Of a stretch of DNA of 64,000 nt, positions 26,403 to 35,184 are shown in pieces. The translations under genes were made by a program, and so were the position numbers. Numbering within the stretch: the first letter of the stretch is position 1; every line of letters begins with the position of its first letter. A model generated the notes under the pieces. The model saw only the letters and a list, made by a program, of their open reading frames with translations, ran no database searches and was not told the DNA's origin. Origin of the DNA: Epilithonimonas caeni DSM 17710. Lineage in GTDB: Bacteria > Bacteroidota > Bacteroidia > Flavobacteriales > Weeksellaceae. The DNA lies in the NCBI RefSeq assembly GCF_000426465.1, contig NZ_AUFK01000009.1:744001-808000 (forward strand), written 5' to 3'.

Positions 26403-27731
26403 TTATATTTCTGTATTGAGGTCCCAATTTTCCAGATAATCGTTGACATGTTTCAGGAACATTCCGCCAAGACTGCCATCTACTACTCTATGGTCGTAAG
26501 AATGCGACATAAACATTTTCTGACGAATTGCAATCACATCTCCAAACTCAGTTTCGATAACTGCAGGTTTTTTCACAATCGCACCAACCGCCAAAATCGC
26601 AACTTGAGGCTGAGGAATAATCGGTGTTCCCATAAGGTTTCCAAAAGTTCCGACATTAGAAATAGTATAAGTTGCACCTTGTGTGTCTGCTGGTGTCAAT
26701 TTTTTATTACGTGCTCTGTAAGCCAGATCATTGATGGCTTTTGCTAAACCTGACAAACTGAGTTGGTCAGCATTTTTAATAACCGGAACAATTAGATTCC
26801 CATCCGGAAGCGCTGTTGCCATTCCGATATTGATGTTCTTTTTCTTGATGATCTTATCGCCATCCACAGAAACGTTGATCATCGGAAAATCCTGAATGGC
26901 TTTCACGACCGCTCGGATAAAAATCGGCATAAAAGTTAGTTTTTCGCCTTCTCTTTTCTGGTAAGAATTTTTATTGGCATTTCTCCAGGTCACAACATTT
27001 GTAACATCTGTTTCGATAAATGAAGTTACATGCGGCGAAGTATGCTTACTATTAACCATCGCATCCGCAATGATTTTTCGGACACGATCCATTTGGATGA
27101 TCTCGTCGCCTTCGTTTACACTGATTGGCTGAGCTGGAGTTGGCTGAACTTTAACTTCAGAAACTTGTGTAACTGATTGTTGAGCAGGAGCAGACTGACC
27201 CACGCCTCTATTTTTCACAAAACCTAAAATATCTTCTTTTGTAATTCTACCTTCTAATCCGCTTCCTTTGATTGACGTTAATTCTGCTTCTGAGATTTTT
27301 TCCTGCTGAACAATTGACTTTACCAAAGGTGAAAGATATAAATCAGAACTTTGATCATTGAATGAATTATCAGAATGATTAGACAATGGCTGTTCCAGAG
27401 TTTTTACAACTTCCGGCTCTGGCTGAACGATTTGGTCTTTTACTTCTTCGTAAGATTTTGGTTCAGGTGTTTCAGAATTTGAAGAAGTACCTTCTGTTTC
27501 CAAAATCGCAATGGCTTCACCTATTTTAGCAACTTCATCTTTCTGTTTAAGGATTTTGACAATTTTTCCCGAAACTGGTGTCGGAACATCAGAATCTACC
27601 TTATCTGTTGCAATTTCTACCACAGATTCGTCCTCTTTTATAAAATCACCTTCATTAAACATCCAGCTGATAATTGTCGCTTCCATAACTCCTTCGCCCA
27701 TACTCGGGAGCAATAGTTTGTATTCTGCCAT
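26403..27731 (-). CDS. 2-oxoacid dehydrogenase E2 (dihydrolipoamide acyltransferase)
   Basis: E2 core of a pyruvate or branched-chain 2-oxoacid dehydrogenase complex, 442 residues from the ATG at 27731 (MAEYKLLLPSMGEGVMEAT); the frame is open 11 codons further but the extension is unlike the family. One lipoyl domain (1-78; lipoylated Lys44 in IATDKVDSDV), a Glu/Pro-rich linker, an E1/E3-binding domain (YLSPLVKSIVQQEKIS through GRITKEDIL) and the catalytic acyltransferase domain (SHSYDHRVVDG near the end). The MGEGVMEA opening suggests the branched-chain or general type. E1 and E3 are not in this window. Confidence 0.93.
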   Translation of the reverse strand: MAEYKLLLPSMGEGVMEATIISWMFNEGDFIKEDESVVEIATDKVDSDVPTPVSGKIVKILKQKDEVAKIGEAIAILETEGTSSNSETPEPKSYEEVKDQIVQPEPEVVKTLEQPLSNHSDNSFNDQSSDLYLSPLVKSIVQQEKISEAELTSIKGSGLEGRITKEDILGFVKNRGVGQSAPAQQSVTQVSEVKVQPTPAQPISVNEGDEIIQMDRVRKIIADAMVNSKHTSPHVTSFIETDVTNVVTWRNANKNSYQKREGEKLTFMPIFIRAVVKAIQDFPMINVSVDGDKIIKKKNINIGMATALPDGNLIVPVIKNADQLSLSGLAKAINDLAYRARNKKLTPADTQGATYTISNVGTFGNLMGTPIIPQPQVAILAVGAIVKKPAVIETEFGDVIAIRQKMFMSHSYDHRVVDGSLGGMFLKHVNDYLENWDLNTEI

Positions 27732-27800
27732 TTTACGCTTTTTTGAATTTTCCCAAAAGTACACTTTTTTTTATTAAATATATAAATCTGATATTTAAAA

Positions 27801-27829
27801 TTGATAAGGCATAATTTTTTATAAATTTG
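27801..27829 (+). promoter_or_regulatory. Promoter before the monooxygenase-fold gene
   Basis: TTG (27801-27803), an 18-nt spacer and TAAATTTG (27822-27829) match the Bacteroidota promoter; the ATG is at 27856. Confidence 0.5.
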
Positions 27830-27855
27830 ATAATCAAAATTTTTAGAATCATATA

Positions 27856-28146
27856 ATGAACATTTACCTAAGTGCGATCATCCGTATCAAAGAAAACTCA
27901 ATAATGGATGCTATTGAATTGCTCAAAAAACTAGTCATAGAAACTCGCAAAGAAAAAGGCTGCATACAGTATGACCTCTTCGAAGACAACAGGAACAAAG
28001 GTGTATTCTTCATCCATGAAAACTGGGAAACCAATGAAGACCTTCACAATCATCAAGTTTCCGACCATATGATGAAGTTCCGTGAGAATATTACACCACT
28101 ATTGGAAAACCCAAATATTGTTTACGTTGGGAACAAACTTTTTTAA
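27856..28146 (+). CDS. Antibiotic biosynthesis monooxygenase (ABM) domain protein
   Basis: A 96-residue single-domain ferredoxin-like ABM protein (YgiN/LsrG-like). The diagnostic pattern is KLVIETRKEKGCIQYDLFEDNRNKGVFFIHENWETNEDLHNHQVSDHMMKF. Such proteins act on quinols or small aldehydes or as heme-degrading enzymes; none can be assigned here. No signal peptide, cytoplasmic. It is a standalone gene with its own promoter. Confidence 0.85.
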   Translation: MNIYLSAIIRIKENSIMDAIELLKKLVIETRKEKGCIQYDLFEDNRNKGVFFIHENWETNEDLHNHQVSDHMMKFRENITPLLENPNIVYVGNKLF

Positions 28147-28285
28147 ATTTAAAATAATCAATAATTAAGTTAAATTTTTATCAATAACGCAATAAACACA
28201 AATTTAATTGTATTTATTACATAAAAAAAGAATTTTTTCAATATTTTTGCTAATCTCAATTTTAAATCTAATTATAAATTTTAAT

Positions 28286-30874
28286 ATGAAAATAAATCAA
28301 CTCACTAAATGTGCCGGCATAGGCGTTTTCTTCTTATTCGCAAATGTGAACGCACAATCCAGCAAACAACTGATCAGCAACTTCATTAAAGAGGATATCA
28401 GTTTCCGTAATGCTGTGACACCAGAGTTCAAAATTCTAAATGAGGATAACTCCGCCAGCTTAAGATCCAACATTGTAAACGTTCAGCAATATCACGCAAA
28501 CACGCCTATTTATCAATCCTTGGCAAAAGCAGTAATAAAAGACAATAAAGTTATTTCCTTCAATAACAATTTTCAAAAAGCGGATCTTACCGTTGTTGCT
28601 GACAAGATAGATAAGTCAGAAGCTCTTTCTACTGCACTGCGGGCCCTAGAGATCAAGGAAGGAAATTTTGAGCTTGTAGATGAATCCAAGGGTGAAATGG
28701 TCAATTTAGCTGATGATAAAGTGGCAAGCATTCGTTTCTTCTTTCCTAAGAACAACAGCTTAATTCCGGCTCAGTTATTCTTTATCAACAGTGCAAAAGA
28801 AAACAAACATTTTTCTGTTTTGGTAAGTCTGGTAAATGGGGAAATTCTTGAGAAAAACAACATGATTATCGAATGTAGTTTCGGTGATGCAGACCGTTTC
28901 AGCGAATCAGAGGATAATTCTTCTCATTTGCTGAGCCATTTAAACAACAATCTCAATTCAAAACCAAACCACTCCAAAGCAGTAACCGATGCCAGCTACA
29001 ATGTATTTGCTTTTCCTGTAGAAGCTCCCACTTTCGGATCCAGATCTATTGTAACAAATCCTTGGGACCCGACCGCATCACCAGAAGGCTGGCATTCTAA
29101 TGTAACTTTAAATTATACCAACACTTATGGTAATAACGTTTTAGCTTATGTTGATAATAGTGGAACCAATACAGCAGGCTTCTCTCCTACAAGTACTACA
29201 ACAGGAAGTCTTACCTTCGACTTTCCTTTTGCAGAATCCCCTACATTAAGTCAATACGAAAACAGAGCCTCAACTGTAACCAATCTTTTCTATGCAAATA
29301 ACATGGTTCATGATATCATGTATAAATTTGGATTTACGGAAGCCACCAGAAACTTCCAATCCAACAATTTTGGCAAAGGAGGCGCTGGAAACGATGCTGT
29401 GAGAGCAGAAGCTCTTGATGGAAGTGGTTACAACAATGCTAACTTCGCTTCTGGTTACGAAATATTGAATAGTAACGGATCCTACAGCACCCAAGCCCCA
29501 AGAATGCAAATGTATCTATGGAACTATTCCGTCCCACTGAAACAAAGATTATTCTATACAGACCCTGTACTTGCAACCAGACCACCTGTCAACACTGGTT
29601 CTGCCAACTTTGGAAGACAACTGATGGAAATCGGGATCACAGCAGATGTCGTAATACCTTCTGTAGCAACAGGGTGTACAGCTCTTACCGCAGGCAGCCT
29701 TACCGGCAAAATAGCCATGGTAAACACTACCAGCTGTGGCTATAATGTAAAAGCAAAGACTGTCCAAGATGCCGGAGCTATCGGTATGATCGTCCATAGA
29801 ACTGCTTCTAATACGGTTACAGATATTAACGTTGCAAACGTTACAAACGTATCTATTCCTTCTATCATGATCCCTAAGGATGAAGGTGACTTTATAACCT
29901 CAGAACTTAATGCCGGCAGAACCGTGAATGTCAATTTAAAAGACCTAGCTGTCGGTTACAAAAACTCTAGTTTTGACAATGGAGTGATCGTACACGAATA
30001 TGGACATGGGATTTCCAACAGATTGACAGCACAAGGATACAGCTGTTTAACAAATTTGGAACAAATGGGAGAAGGATGGTCAGATTTCTTCGCTCTGATG
30101 TTGACCAACACACCTAGTTATACATCTACAACAGGTAGAGGAATTGCTACATATTCTGTCAACAGTGCTCCTACAGCTTTGGGAATCAGAAGCTACCGAT
30201 ATACCACGGACATGAATGCCAATCCATTCACTTATGCTTATACAAACAGTACGGGTGGGCAACCGCATGCAGTAGGACAGATCTGGGCAACTATGCTTTG
30301 GGACCTTCATTGGAAAATGGCTGAAAAATATGGATACAATTATGATGTAACTGCGGATCCTAATTCTGGAAGCGCTAGAACATTACAACTTGTAATGGAT
30401 GGCTTAAAACTACAACCTTGCAATCCTGACTTTGTTTCTGGTAGAAATGCCATTCTTCAAGCTGCAGAATTAGCCGGTGGAGAAGACACTTGCCTTATAT
30501 GGGAAGTATTTGCAAGAAGGGGATTAGGCGTTAATGCTTCAGCCGGAACCGCTACAAGTATTACCGACCAGGTGGAAAACTTTGCTGTCCCTGGCAACTG
30601 TATACTTGCCACGGAGGATATTGTAAAAAATAAAAGTTTCGGAATCTATCCTAATCCTTCAAAAGGAGAATTCTTTATCAAAGCTGCTCCAACAGTTGGG
30701 AACGAAACAATCAAAGTTGAAATTCTTGATATGAACGGAAAACTGGTAAAATCTCTTGAAAGAAAGAAAAACAGCTCTGATTCTATCTCCACAAAAGGAC
30801 TTGTTAAAGGGACTTATCTTGTCGTGATTACCGAGAACGGAAAATCTAACGCAGAGAAGCTTATTGTGGAATAA
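28286..30874 (+). CDS. Secreted M36 (fungalysin) metalloprotease, T9SS substrate
   Basis: An 862-residue secreted zinc protease. The chosen ATG at 28286 starts a good signal peptide (MKINQLTKCAGIGVFFLFANVNAQ); the longer frame from 28208 adds an unlikely extension. Residues 25 to about 220 are an FTP/propeptide-like region. A PA insert with Cys-rich GCTALTAGSL and SCGYNVKAKTVQDAGAIGMIVH lies at about 410-530. The catalytic zinc motif is HEYGHGISNRL (His570, Glu571, His574) with the third ligand in MGEGWSDFFALML. The C-terminus (from about 785, FGIYPNPSKGEFFI through SNAEKLIVE) is a type A T9SS sorting domain. A terminator follows. Confidence 0.93.
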   Translation: MKINQLTKCAGIGVFFLFANVNAQSSKQLISNFIKEDISFRNAVTPEFKILNEDNSASLRSNIVNVQQYHANTPIYQSLAKAVIKDNKVISFNNNFQKADLTVVADKIDKSEALSTALRALEIKEGNFELVDESKGEMVNLADDKVASIRFFFPKNNSLIPAQLFFINSAKENKHFSVLVSLVNGEILEKNNMIIECSFGDADRFSESEDNSSHLLSHLNNNLNSKPNHSKAVTDASYNVFAFPVEAPTFGSRSIVTNPWDPTASPEGWHSNVTLNYTNTYGNNVLAYVDNSGTNTAGFSPTSTTTGSLTFDFPFAESPTLSQYENRASTVTNLFYANNMVHDIMYKFGFTEATRNFQSNNFGKGGAGNDAVRAEALDGSGYNNANFASGYEILNSNGSYSTQAPRMQMYLWNYSVPLKQRLFYTDPVLATRPPVNTGSANFGRQLMEIGITADVVIPSVATGCTALTAGSLTGKIAMVNTTSCGYNVKAKTVQDAGAIGMIVHRTASNTVTDINVANVTNVSIPSIMIPKDEGDFITSELNAGRTVNVNLKDLAVGYKNSSFDNGVIVHEYGHGISNRLTAQGYSCLTNLEQMGEGWSDFFALMLTNTPSYTSTTGRGIATYSVNSAPTALGIRSYRYTTDMNANPFTYAYTNSTGGQPHAVGQIWATMLWDLHWKMAEKYGYNYDVTADPNSGSARTLQLVMDGLKLQPCNPDFVSGRNAILQAAELAGGEDTCLIWEVFARRGLGVNASAGTATSITDQVENFAVPGNCILATEDIVKNKSFGIYPNPSKGEFFIKAAPTVGNETIKVEILDMNGKLVKSLERKKNSSDSISTKGLVKGTYLVVITENGKSNAEKLIVE

Positions 30875-30898
30875 CCCGAAGAAATATTCTAAACATAA

Positions 30899-30932
30899 AA
30901 AACCTTTTCAGCTTTTTGTCTGAAAAGGTTTT
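30899..30932 (+). terminator. Intrinsic terminator of the M36 protease gene
   Basis: AAACCTTTTCAG pairs with CTGAAAAGGTTT, followed by T6. Confidence 0.8.
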
Positions 30933-30971
30933 TTTATGATTTCCCTTAACAAAATTTATCATTTGAAAAGT

Positions 30972-31000
30972 TTGGTATCAATATTGAAAACTTAACTTTG
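30972..31000 (+). promoter_or_regulatory. Promoter before the LolA-like gene
   Basis: TTG (30972-30974), an 18-nt spacer and TAACTTTG (30993-31000) match the Bacteroidota consensus; the ATG is at 31024. Confidence 0.55.
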
Positions 31001-31023
31001 TATCAATAAATCTTAAATAATAA

Positions 31024-31668
31024 ATGAAAAACAATATTGTAAGATCTTTTTCAATCATTACATTTTTAGGTATCAATCTGATAGCTTATGGTCAAACAAT
31101 CGATAGCAAATCCAAGACTATCCTGGATGACATCACCAAAAGCTATAAGAGCAAAAAAAATTCTTACTTCAAATTCTCGTATTCTACCGGGAATGCTAAA
31201 ACAAGTCAAAATCAGACGGGTATTTTCTATTCTGACAATACAAGGTATAAGTTGAAAATAATGGGAACCGAACAGATATTCGACGGCAACAAGCTTTACA
31301 ATATCAATGATGACGACAAAGAAGTCACCATTTCAAAAGCTAATGATGATCAAGTTCATTTTTCACCATTAAGCTATTTGGATTCTTATAAAAAAGAATA
31401 TAATGTGAGCTATACCGGAAAGAAAACAATTAGTGGAATCCCTGTAGATATAATTAAAATGACGCCCGTAAAAGCCAATGGATTGAAAAGTGTCACCTTA
31501 TATGTCAATTCACCTCAGAAAAAACTGATCAAGCTTGAACAACTTTCTACGAATGACGAAATCGCAGTCATAACAATTAGCAATTATAAAGAAAACCAAA
31601 CATTATCCCCTTCATTATTTAGTTTCGACAAAAATAAATATCAAAATTATCTGATAACAGAATTATAA
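31024..31668 (+). CDS. LolA-like periplasmic lipoprotein carrier
   Basis: A 214-residue protein with a signal peptide (ending LIAYGQ). The layout matches LolA/outer-membrane lipoprotein carrier homologues in Bacteroidota: DDITKSYKSKKNSYFKFSYSTGN, GIFYSDNTRYKLKIMGTEQIFDGNKLYNIND, then KLIKLEQLSTNDEIAVITISNYKENQTLSPSLFSFDKNKY near the end. LolA shuttles lipoproteins across the periplasm. Bacteroidota carry several such paralogues, and this one could instead bind another lipid. It is monocistronic with promoter and terminator. Confidence 0.85.
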   Translation: MKNNIVRSFSIITFLGINLIAYGQTIDSKSKTILDDITKSYKSKKNSYFKFSYSTGNAKTSQNQTGIFYSDNTRYKLKIMGTEQIFDGNKLYNINDDDKEVTISKANDDQVHFSPLSYLDSYKKEYNVSYTGKKTISGIPVDIIKMTPVKANGLKSVTLYVNSPQKKLIKLEQLSTNDEIAVITISNYKENQTLSPSLFSFDKNKYQNYLITEL

Positions 31669-31672
31669 ATAA

Positions 31673-31703
31673 AAAAATGCATTACGAGTGTAATGCATTT
31701 TTT
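31673..31703. terminator. Intrinsic terminator between the LolA-like and DUF4294 genes
   Basis: AAATGCATTAC pairs with GTAATGCATTT around GAGT, with A-run before and T8 after; it serves both convergent transcripts. Confidence 0.8.
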
Positions 31704-31707
31704 TTAT

Positions 31708-32412
31708 TTATTTATTTATTTTATATTCACTTGCGCCAGGATATGGTTGTAGATAGCCTAAATTCCAATTGGATTGCAACAAAGATTCTATGAAAAGGTC
31801 ATCTCTATATTTATGTGGATCATAAGGCGTTTTCAAACTTACATCAGCAATATTTCCTTTCACATTCCACCAAAAAGCACTCCAGCCGCCTCTTAATTCC
31901 TTGATGATCTCATAAACTGTCTTACCCGTGGCACGATTCATTAATTTAGCAAAAACCTGTCCCTCGGAAGTTGTCAATCCTCTCAACTGTTTCTCATAAC
32001 TTGCCGCCAATTCGGTTTGTCTTTTTTTCATATACCGGCTTCTTTCAGAGCCTTTCAGATTAGCACTTTCCTTCTGAATATTACGATATTGTTCCAAGGC
32101 ATCTAGAAATAACGGATAAACACGGTTCAGTTTTTTATTAAGGAAAAAATAGAAATTTCTATCTAATTGATTATTGAAGTGTGGGTTTGCCCTCAAGGTC
32201 AACTCATCCATTACAATCACCTGTTCTCCATTTATCTTATAGATTTTAGCTTTTTGGGCCTCATCATAATAATACTCATTTCCATACTCATCTTTTTTCA
32301 ATTTGCTTTTTGGAATATCGTCAAACGATTTAATCTTCAAAGTATCTTGTTGTGAAAAACAAAATACACCAACAAACAGAAAAAGAATTGGAATCAATTT
32401 ATCAAAATTCAT
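31708..32412 (-). CDS. DUF4294 family protein
   Basis: About 234 residues from the ATG at 32412 (MNFDKLIPILFLFVGVFCFSQ, a signal peptide); an ATG at 32439 would add nine residues before it. The body matches DUF4294: QVIVMDELTLRANPHFNNQLDRNFYFFLNKKLNRVYPLFLDALEQY, then KGSERSRYMKKRQTELAASYEKQLRGLTTSEGQVFAKLMNRATGKTVYEII and GGWSAFWWNVKGNIADVSLKTPYDP. The function is unknown. It is probably periplasmic, divergent from the M42 peptidase gene with 58 nt between starts. Confidence 0.88.
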   Translation of the reverse strand: MNFDKLIPILFLFVGVFCFSQQDTLKIKSFDDIPKSKLKKDEYGNEYYYDEAQKAKIYKINGEQVIVMDELTLRANPHFNNQLDRNFYFFLNKKLNRVYPLFLDALEQYRNIQKESANLKGSERSRYMKKRQTELAASYEKQLRGLTTSEGQVFAKLMNRATGKTVYEIIKELRGGWSAFWWNVKGNIADVSLKTPYDPHKYRDDLFIESLLQSNWNLGYLQPYPGASEYKINK

Positions 32413-32470
32413 TACTTTTACCCACATAAAAATTAACAAATCTTAACATCAAAAATCATTCCCTTTACAT

Positions 32471-33547
32471 ATGAAATTCGAAAAGAAATCAATTAAATTC
32501 TTAGAAGAATATTTAAATACAGCTTCACCGACAGGTTATGAGCATAAAGGACAGAAAATCTGGATGGATTACATCAAACCTTTTGTTGATAAAATAGAAG
32601 TTGACAATTATGGTACAGCATATGGAATCATTAATCCCGAAGCAGAGTTGAAAGTAGTTATAGAAGCCCACGCAGACGAAATCAGCTGGTATGTGAATTA
32701 TATTACGGATGACGGACTGATCTATGTCATCAGAAATGGCGGCTCCGACCAAACCATCGCACCATCCAAAGTAGTGAATATCCATGGAGAAAAAGGTATC
32801 ATAAAAGGTGTTTTCGGGTGGCCCGCAATCCATACAAGAAGCACCAATCAAAATGAACCAACACCAAAAATAGACAATATCTTCATCGATTGTGGTGCAA
32901 CTTCCAAAAAAGAAGTGGAAGAATTGGGAGTTTTCGTAGGATGCATGATCACTTATCCGGATGAGTTTTTTGAACTGAATGACAGATATTTCGTTTGTCG
33001 TGCGCTGGATAACAGGATTGGAGGATTTATGATTGCCGAGGTTGCAAGGCTTTTAAAGGAAAATAAAAAGAAACTGCCTTTCGGACTATACATCACCAAT
33101 TCTGTCCAGGAGGAAGTAGGACTTTATGGCGCAGATATGATCGCTGATACCATCAAACCAAACATTGCCATTGTGACAGATGTGACACATGACACAACAA
33201 CACCAATGATCGAAAAGAAAAAAGAAGGTGATCAAAAATGTGGTGATGGACCTGTGGTTTTCTTTGCTCCCAGTGTTCATCATACGATCAGAGAATTAAT
33301 TATTGATACGGCCAAAGCAAAAGAAATCCCATTCCAAAGAGCCGCTGCAAGCAGGGCAACGGGAACGGATACAGACGCATTTGCGCACTCCAATGGCGGT
33401 GTTCCAAGCGCATTGATATCGTTACCTTTGCGATATATGCACACAACGGTAGAGATGGTTTCAAAAGAAGATGTCAGCAATGTCATCAAATTGATCTATG
33501 AAAGTCTTTTGAAAATCGAACCGACAATGAAGCTGAAATATCACTAA
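32471..33547 (+). CDS. M42 family metallo-aminopeptidase
   Basis: A 358-residue cytosolic co-catalytic metallopeptidase of the M42 (glutamyl aminopeptidase/endoglucanase-like) family. Visible metal-binding blocks: VIEAHADEISWYV (His, Asp), VCRALDNRIGGFMIAEV (bridging Asp), SVQEEVGLYGADMIA (catalytic Glu pair), IVTDVTHDTT and the C-terminal RYMHTTVEMVSKEDV with the last His. It probably trims peptides. Length is normal. The start ATG at 32471 precedes the conserved FLEEYLNTASPTGYE. Confidence 0.95.
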   Translation: MKFEKKSIKFLEEYLNTASPTGYEHKGQKIWMDYIKPFVDKIEVDNYGTAYGIINPEAELKVVIEAHADEISWYVNYITDDGLIYVIRNGGSDQTIAPSKVVNIHGEKGIIKGVFGWPAIHTRSTNQNEPTPKIDNIFIDCGATSKKEVEELGVFVGCMITYPDEFFELNDRYFVCRALDNRIGGFMIAEVARLLKENKKKLPFGLYITNSVQEEVGLYGADMIADTIKPNIAIVTDVTHDTTTPMIEKKKEGDQKCGDGPVVFFAPSVHHTIRELIIDTAKAKEIPFQRAAASRATGTDTDAFAHSNGGVPSALISLPLRYMHTTVEMVSKEDVSNVIKLIYESLLKIEPTMKLKYH

Positions 33548-33612
33548 AAACCAATAGGTTAAATATCAATAGCCGTAGGCAAAACCTATGGAAAAATATA
33601 AAAAGTCTAAAA

Positions 33613-34263
33613 ATGAAAAACAAACTTATAGCACCTTCGCTTCTTTCTGCAGATTTTGGAAATCTACACAGAGACATCGAGATGCTGAACAATTCCCAAG
33701 CAGACTGGATCCATGTAGATGTGATGGACGGACGTTTTGTCCCGAATATTTCTTTCGGATTCCCTGTGATGAAAACTGTGCAGCAACACGCCAAAAAATT
33801 CGTGGATGTACATCTTATGATTGTTGAACCGGAAAAATACGTGGAAGAGTTCATAGAATATGGCGCCGACCTGGTCTCTGTTCATCTCGAAGCATGCACA
33901 CATCTTCACAGAACCATCCACCAGATTCAGGACAAAGGTGCAAAGGCAGGCGTTGTTCTCAATCCTGCGACACCGGTTTTGATGCTGGAAGATATTATTG
34001 CAGATGTAGACCTGGTTCTATTGATGAGCGTTAATCCCGGCTTTGGGGGGCAAAAATTCATTCAGAATACTTATAAGAAGATCAGCGAGACCAAGGATCT
34101 GATCCTTAGCAACAACTCAACAGCCTTGATCCAAATTGATGGTGGTGTGAATCTGGACAATGCCTCCAAACTTTTCGAAGCCGGCGCAGATGTTTTGGTT
34201 GCAGGAAATGCCGTTTTCTCTTCCCAAGACCCGGAAAGAACTATTGAGTTACTTAAATTTTAG
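33613..34263 (+). CDS. rpe: Ribulose-phosphate 3-epimerase
   Basis: Interconverts ribulose 5-phosphate and xylulose 5-phosphate in the pentose-phosphate pathway; 216 residues, normal length. Motifs: IAPSLLSADFGNL, WIHVDVMDGRFVPNISFG (metal and catalytic Asp), VDVHLMIVEPEKY, MSVNPGFGGQKFI, QIDGGVNLDNA with the second catalytic Asp, and VLVAGNAVF. Its stop TAG at 34261-34263 is immediately followed by an intergenic repeat. Confidence 0.97.
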   Translation: MKNKLIAPSLLSADFGNLHRDIEMLNNSQADWIHVDVMDGRFVPNISFGFPVMKTVQQHAKKFVDVHLMIVEPEKYVEEFIEYGADLVSVHLEACTHLHRTIHQIQDKGAKAGVVLNPATPVLMLEDIIADVDLVLLMSVNPGFGGQKFIQNTYKKISETKDLILSNNSTALIQIDGGVNLDNASKLFEAGADVLVAGNAVFSSQDPERTIELLKF

Positions 34264-34373
34264 GAGCTTGATCCCGCTATCCGCTATATCTTTTTTATTT
34301 TTCAGAATATTTCTCATTTAAAAGAAGACAAGGTTAAGAAAAATAAAAAAGGATGCCGCTACTATCGGGGCTA
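34264..34373. repeat. Intergenic inverted repeat, family B copy 1
   Basis: It begins immediately after rpe. Left end GAGCTTGATCCCGCTATCCG, right end GGATGCCGCTACTATCGGGG plus CT. Its reverse complement aligns with the element at 37601-37683 (AGCC-CGA, A-CGG, CTTTTT head; GCGG, GGATCAAGCT tail). With poly-T runs at the centre it might also terminate rpe transcription. Confidence 0.6.
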
Positions 34374-34392
34374 TTGACAACATACAACAAAA

Positions 34393-34422
34393 AAACAGGC
34401 TATCAAAATTGATAGCCTGTTT
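34393..34422. terminator. Intrinsic terminator of ndk
   Basis: AACAGGCTATCA pairs with TGATAGCCTGTT around AAAT; on the minus strand it is followed by T7 (complement of the A-run at 34388-34395). It can also stop read-through from rpe. Confidence 0.8.
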
Positions 34423-34447
34423 TATATATTTGATCTTTCAGATGCAA

Positions 34448-34867
34448 TTAGAAAATCTCTCTCCCTGAAAAATGAAATTGAGCCTCGATAAGAGCATTCT
34501 CATCCGAATCAGAACCGTGAACCGCATTTTCCCCGATGCTTCTTGCAAACAGCTTTCTGATAGTTCCCTCAGCCGCTTCGGCAGGATTTGTAGAACCTAT
34601 TACAGTTCTGAAATCTTCAACCGCATTGTCTTTTTCAAGAACCGCAGCTACGATTGGCCCAGAAGACATAAAGTCAACCAATTCCCCGTAGAAGGGTCTC
34701 TCCGAATGTACTTCGTAGAATTTTTTAGCATCAGCTACAGTTAACTGAGTCAATTTCAAAGCTTTGATTTTAAAACCAGCCTCGCTGATCTTTCCAAGAA
34801 TCGCTCCAATGTGTCCATCCGCTACTGCATCTGGCTTGATCATGGTAAAAGTGATTTTTCCCGACAT
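34448..34867 (-). CDS. ndk: Nucleoside-diphosphate kinase
   Basis: 139-residue housekeeping enzyme transferring the gamma-phosphate from ATP to nucleoside diphosphates. The phosphohistidine is in [12 protein letters not shown], and [19 protein letters not shown] plus [23 protein letters not shown] are the family blocks. It is monocistronic, with its terminator 26 nt past the stop. The 317-nt gap upstream holds the orphan transcription unit described separately. Confidence 0.98.
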   Translation of the reverse strand: MSGKITFTMIKPDAVADGHIGAILGKISEAGFKIKALKLTQLTVADAKKFYEVHSERPFYGELVDFMSSGPIVAAVLEKDNAVEDFRTVIGSTNPAEAAEGTIRKLFARSIGENAVHGSDSDENALIEAQFHFSGREIF

Positions 34868-34959
34868 TTTTTTTATTTATTTTTTTAAGAATTGCAAATT
34901 TACAATATTTTTTACTTATGTTTGCAAACGGAAATTCTTTTTCAAAGAGTCGATTTTTC

Positions 34960-34975
34960 TGGCACAGTATTTGTT
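34960..34975 (+). promoter_or_regulatory. Sigma-54-like promoter of the orphan transcript
   Basis: TGGCACAGTATTTGTT matches the -24/-12 consensus TGGCACRNNNNTTGCW with correct 12-nt spacing; the only mismatch is T instead of C in the -12 GC. Predicted start near 34985. Confidence 0.45.
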
Positions 34976-34993
34976 ACTTTAATTTCGATTCTC

Positions 34994-35023
34994 ATGTTTA
35001 ATTTGAGTTTTCATGGTTATTAG
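34994..35023 (+). CDS. Possible nine-residue leader/micropeptide
   Basis: An ATG about 8 nt after the predicted start opens MFNLSFHGY, ended by TAG at 35021-35023, 5 nt before the terminator stem. The peptide matches no known family. Its position on a short transcript suggests a micropeptide or chance ORF. No Shine-Dalgarno is expected in Bacteroidota. Confidence 0.25.
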   Translation: MFNLSFHGY

Positions 35024-35028
35024 TTTTT

Positions 35029-35059
35029 ACCCCAACTTCGGTTGGGGTTTTTTGTTTTT
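35029..35059 (+). terminator. UUCG-capped terminator of the orphan transcript
   Basis: ACCCCAAC and GTTGGGGT pair around TTCG (35037-35040), giving a C(UUCG)G tetraloop, followed by TTTTTTGTTTTT. Directionality is plus, where no other gene needs it. Confidence 0.85.
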
Positions 35060-35089
35060 AATAATAAAGTAGACTTAATAAAAACAAAA

Positions 35090-35121
35090 GATCGCCAGAA
35101 CAAATATTTGTTCTGGCGACC
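35090..35121. terminator. Terminator of purF (bidirectional hairpin)
   Basis: A GATCGCCAGAACAAAT / ATTTGTTCTGGCGAC long stem with T-runs on both strands. It lies 64 nt past the purF stop and would end the minus-strand purC-purF transcript. Confidence 0.8.
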
Positions 35122-35184
35122 TTTTTTATTTGCAATTGATTTAAATCAATTTGATATTTATCACGGAGAAAGGATGCCCAAATT

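Larger units (their letters stand above)
34986..35059 (+). ncRNA. Candidate small RNA with nine-codon ORF
   Basis: About 70 nt lie between a sigma-54-like promoter and a strong plus-strand intrinsic terminator, with no plus-strand gene up- or downstream (ndk and purF are both minus). It contains a short ORF and the terminator, with little else. It may be a small regulatory RNA, a leader-type unit that has lost its target, or a tiny mRNA. RNA evidence is lacking. Confidence 0.45.

Noticed and set aside
28208-28285. Longer N-terminus of the M36 protease
   Set aside because: The 26 extra residues are hydrophobic but the ATG at 28286 alone gives a normal signal peptide with an NAQ cleavage site, as expected for a T9SS substrate.
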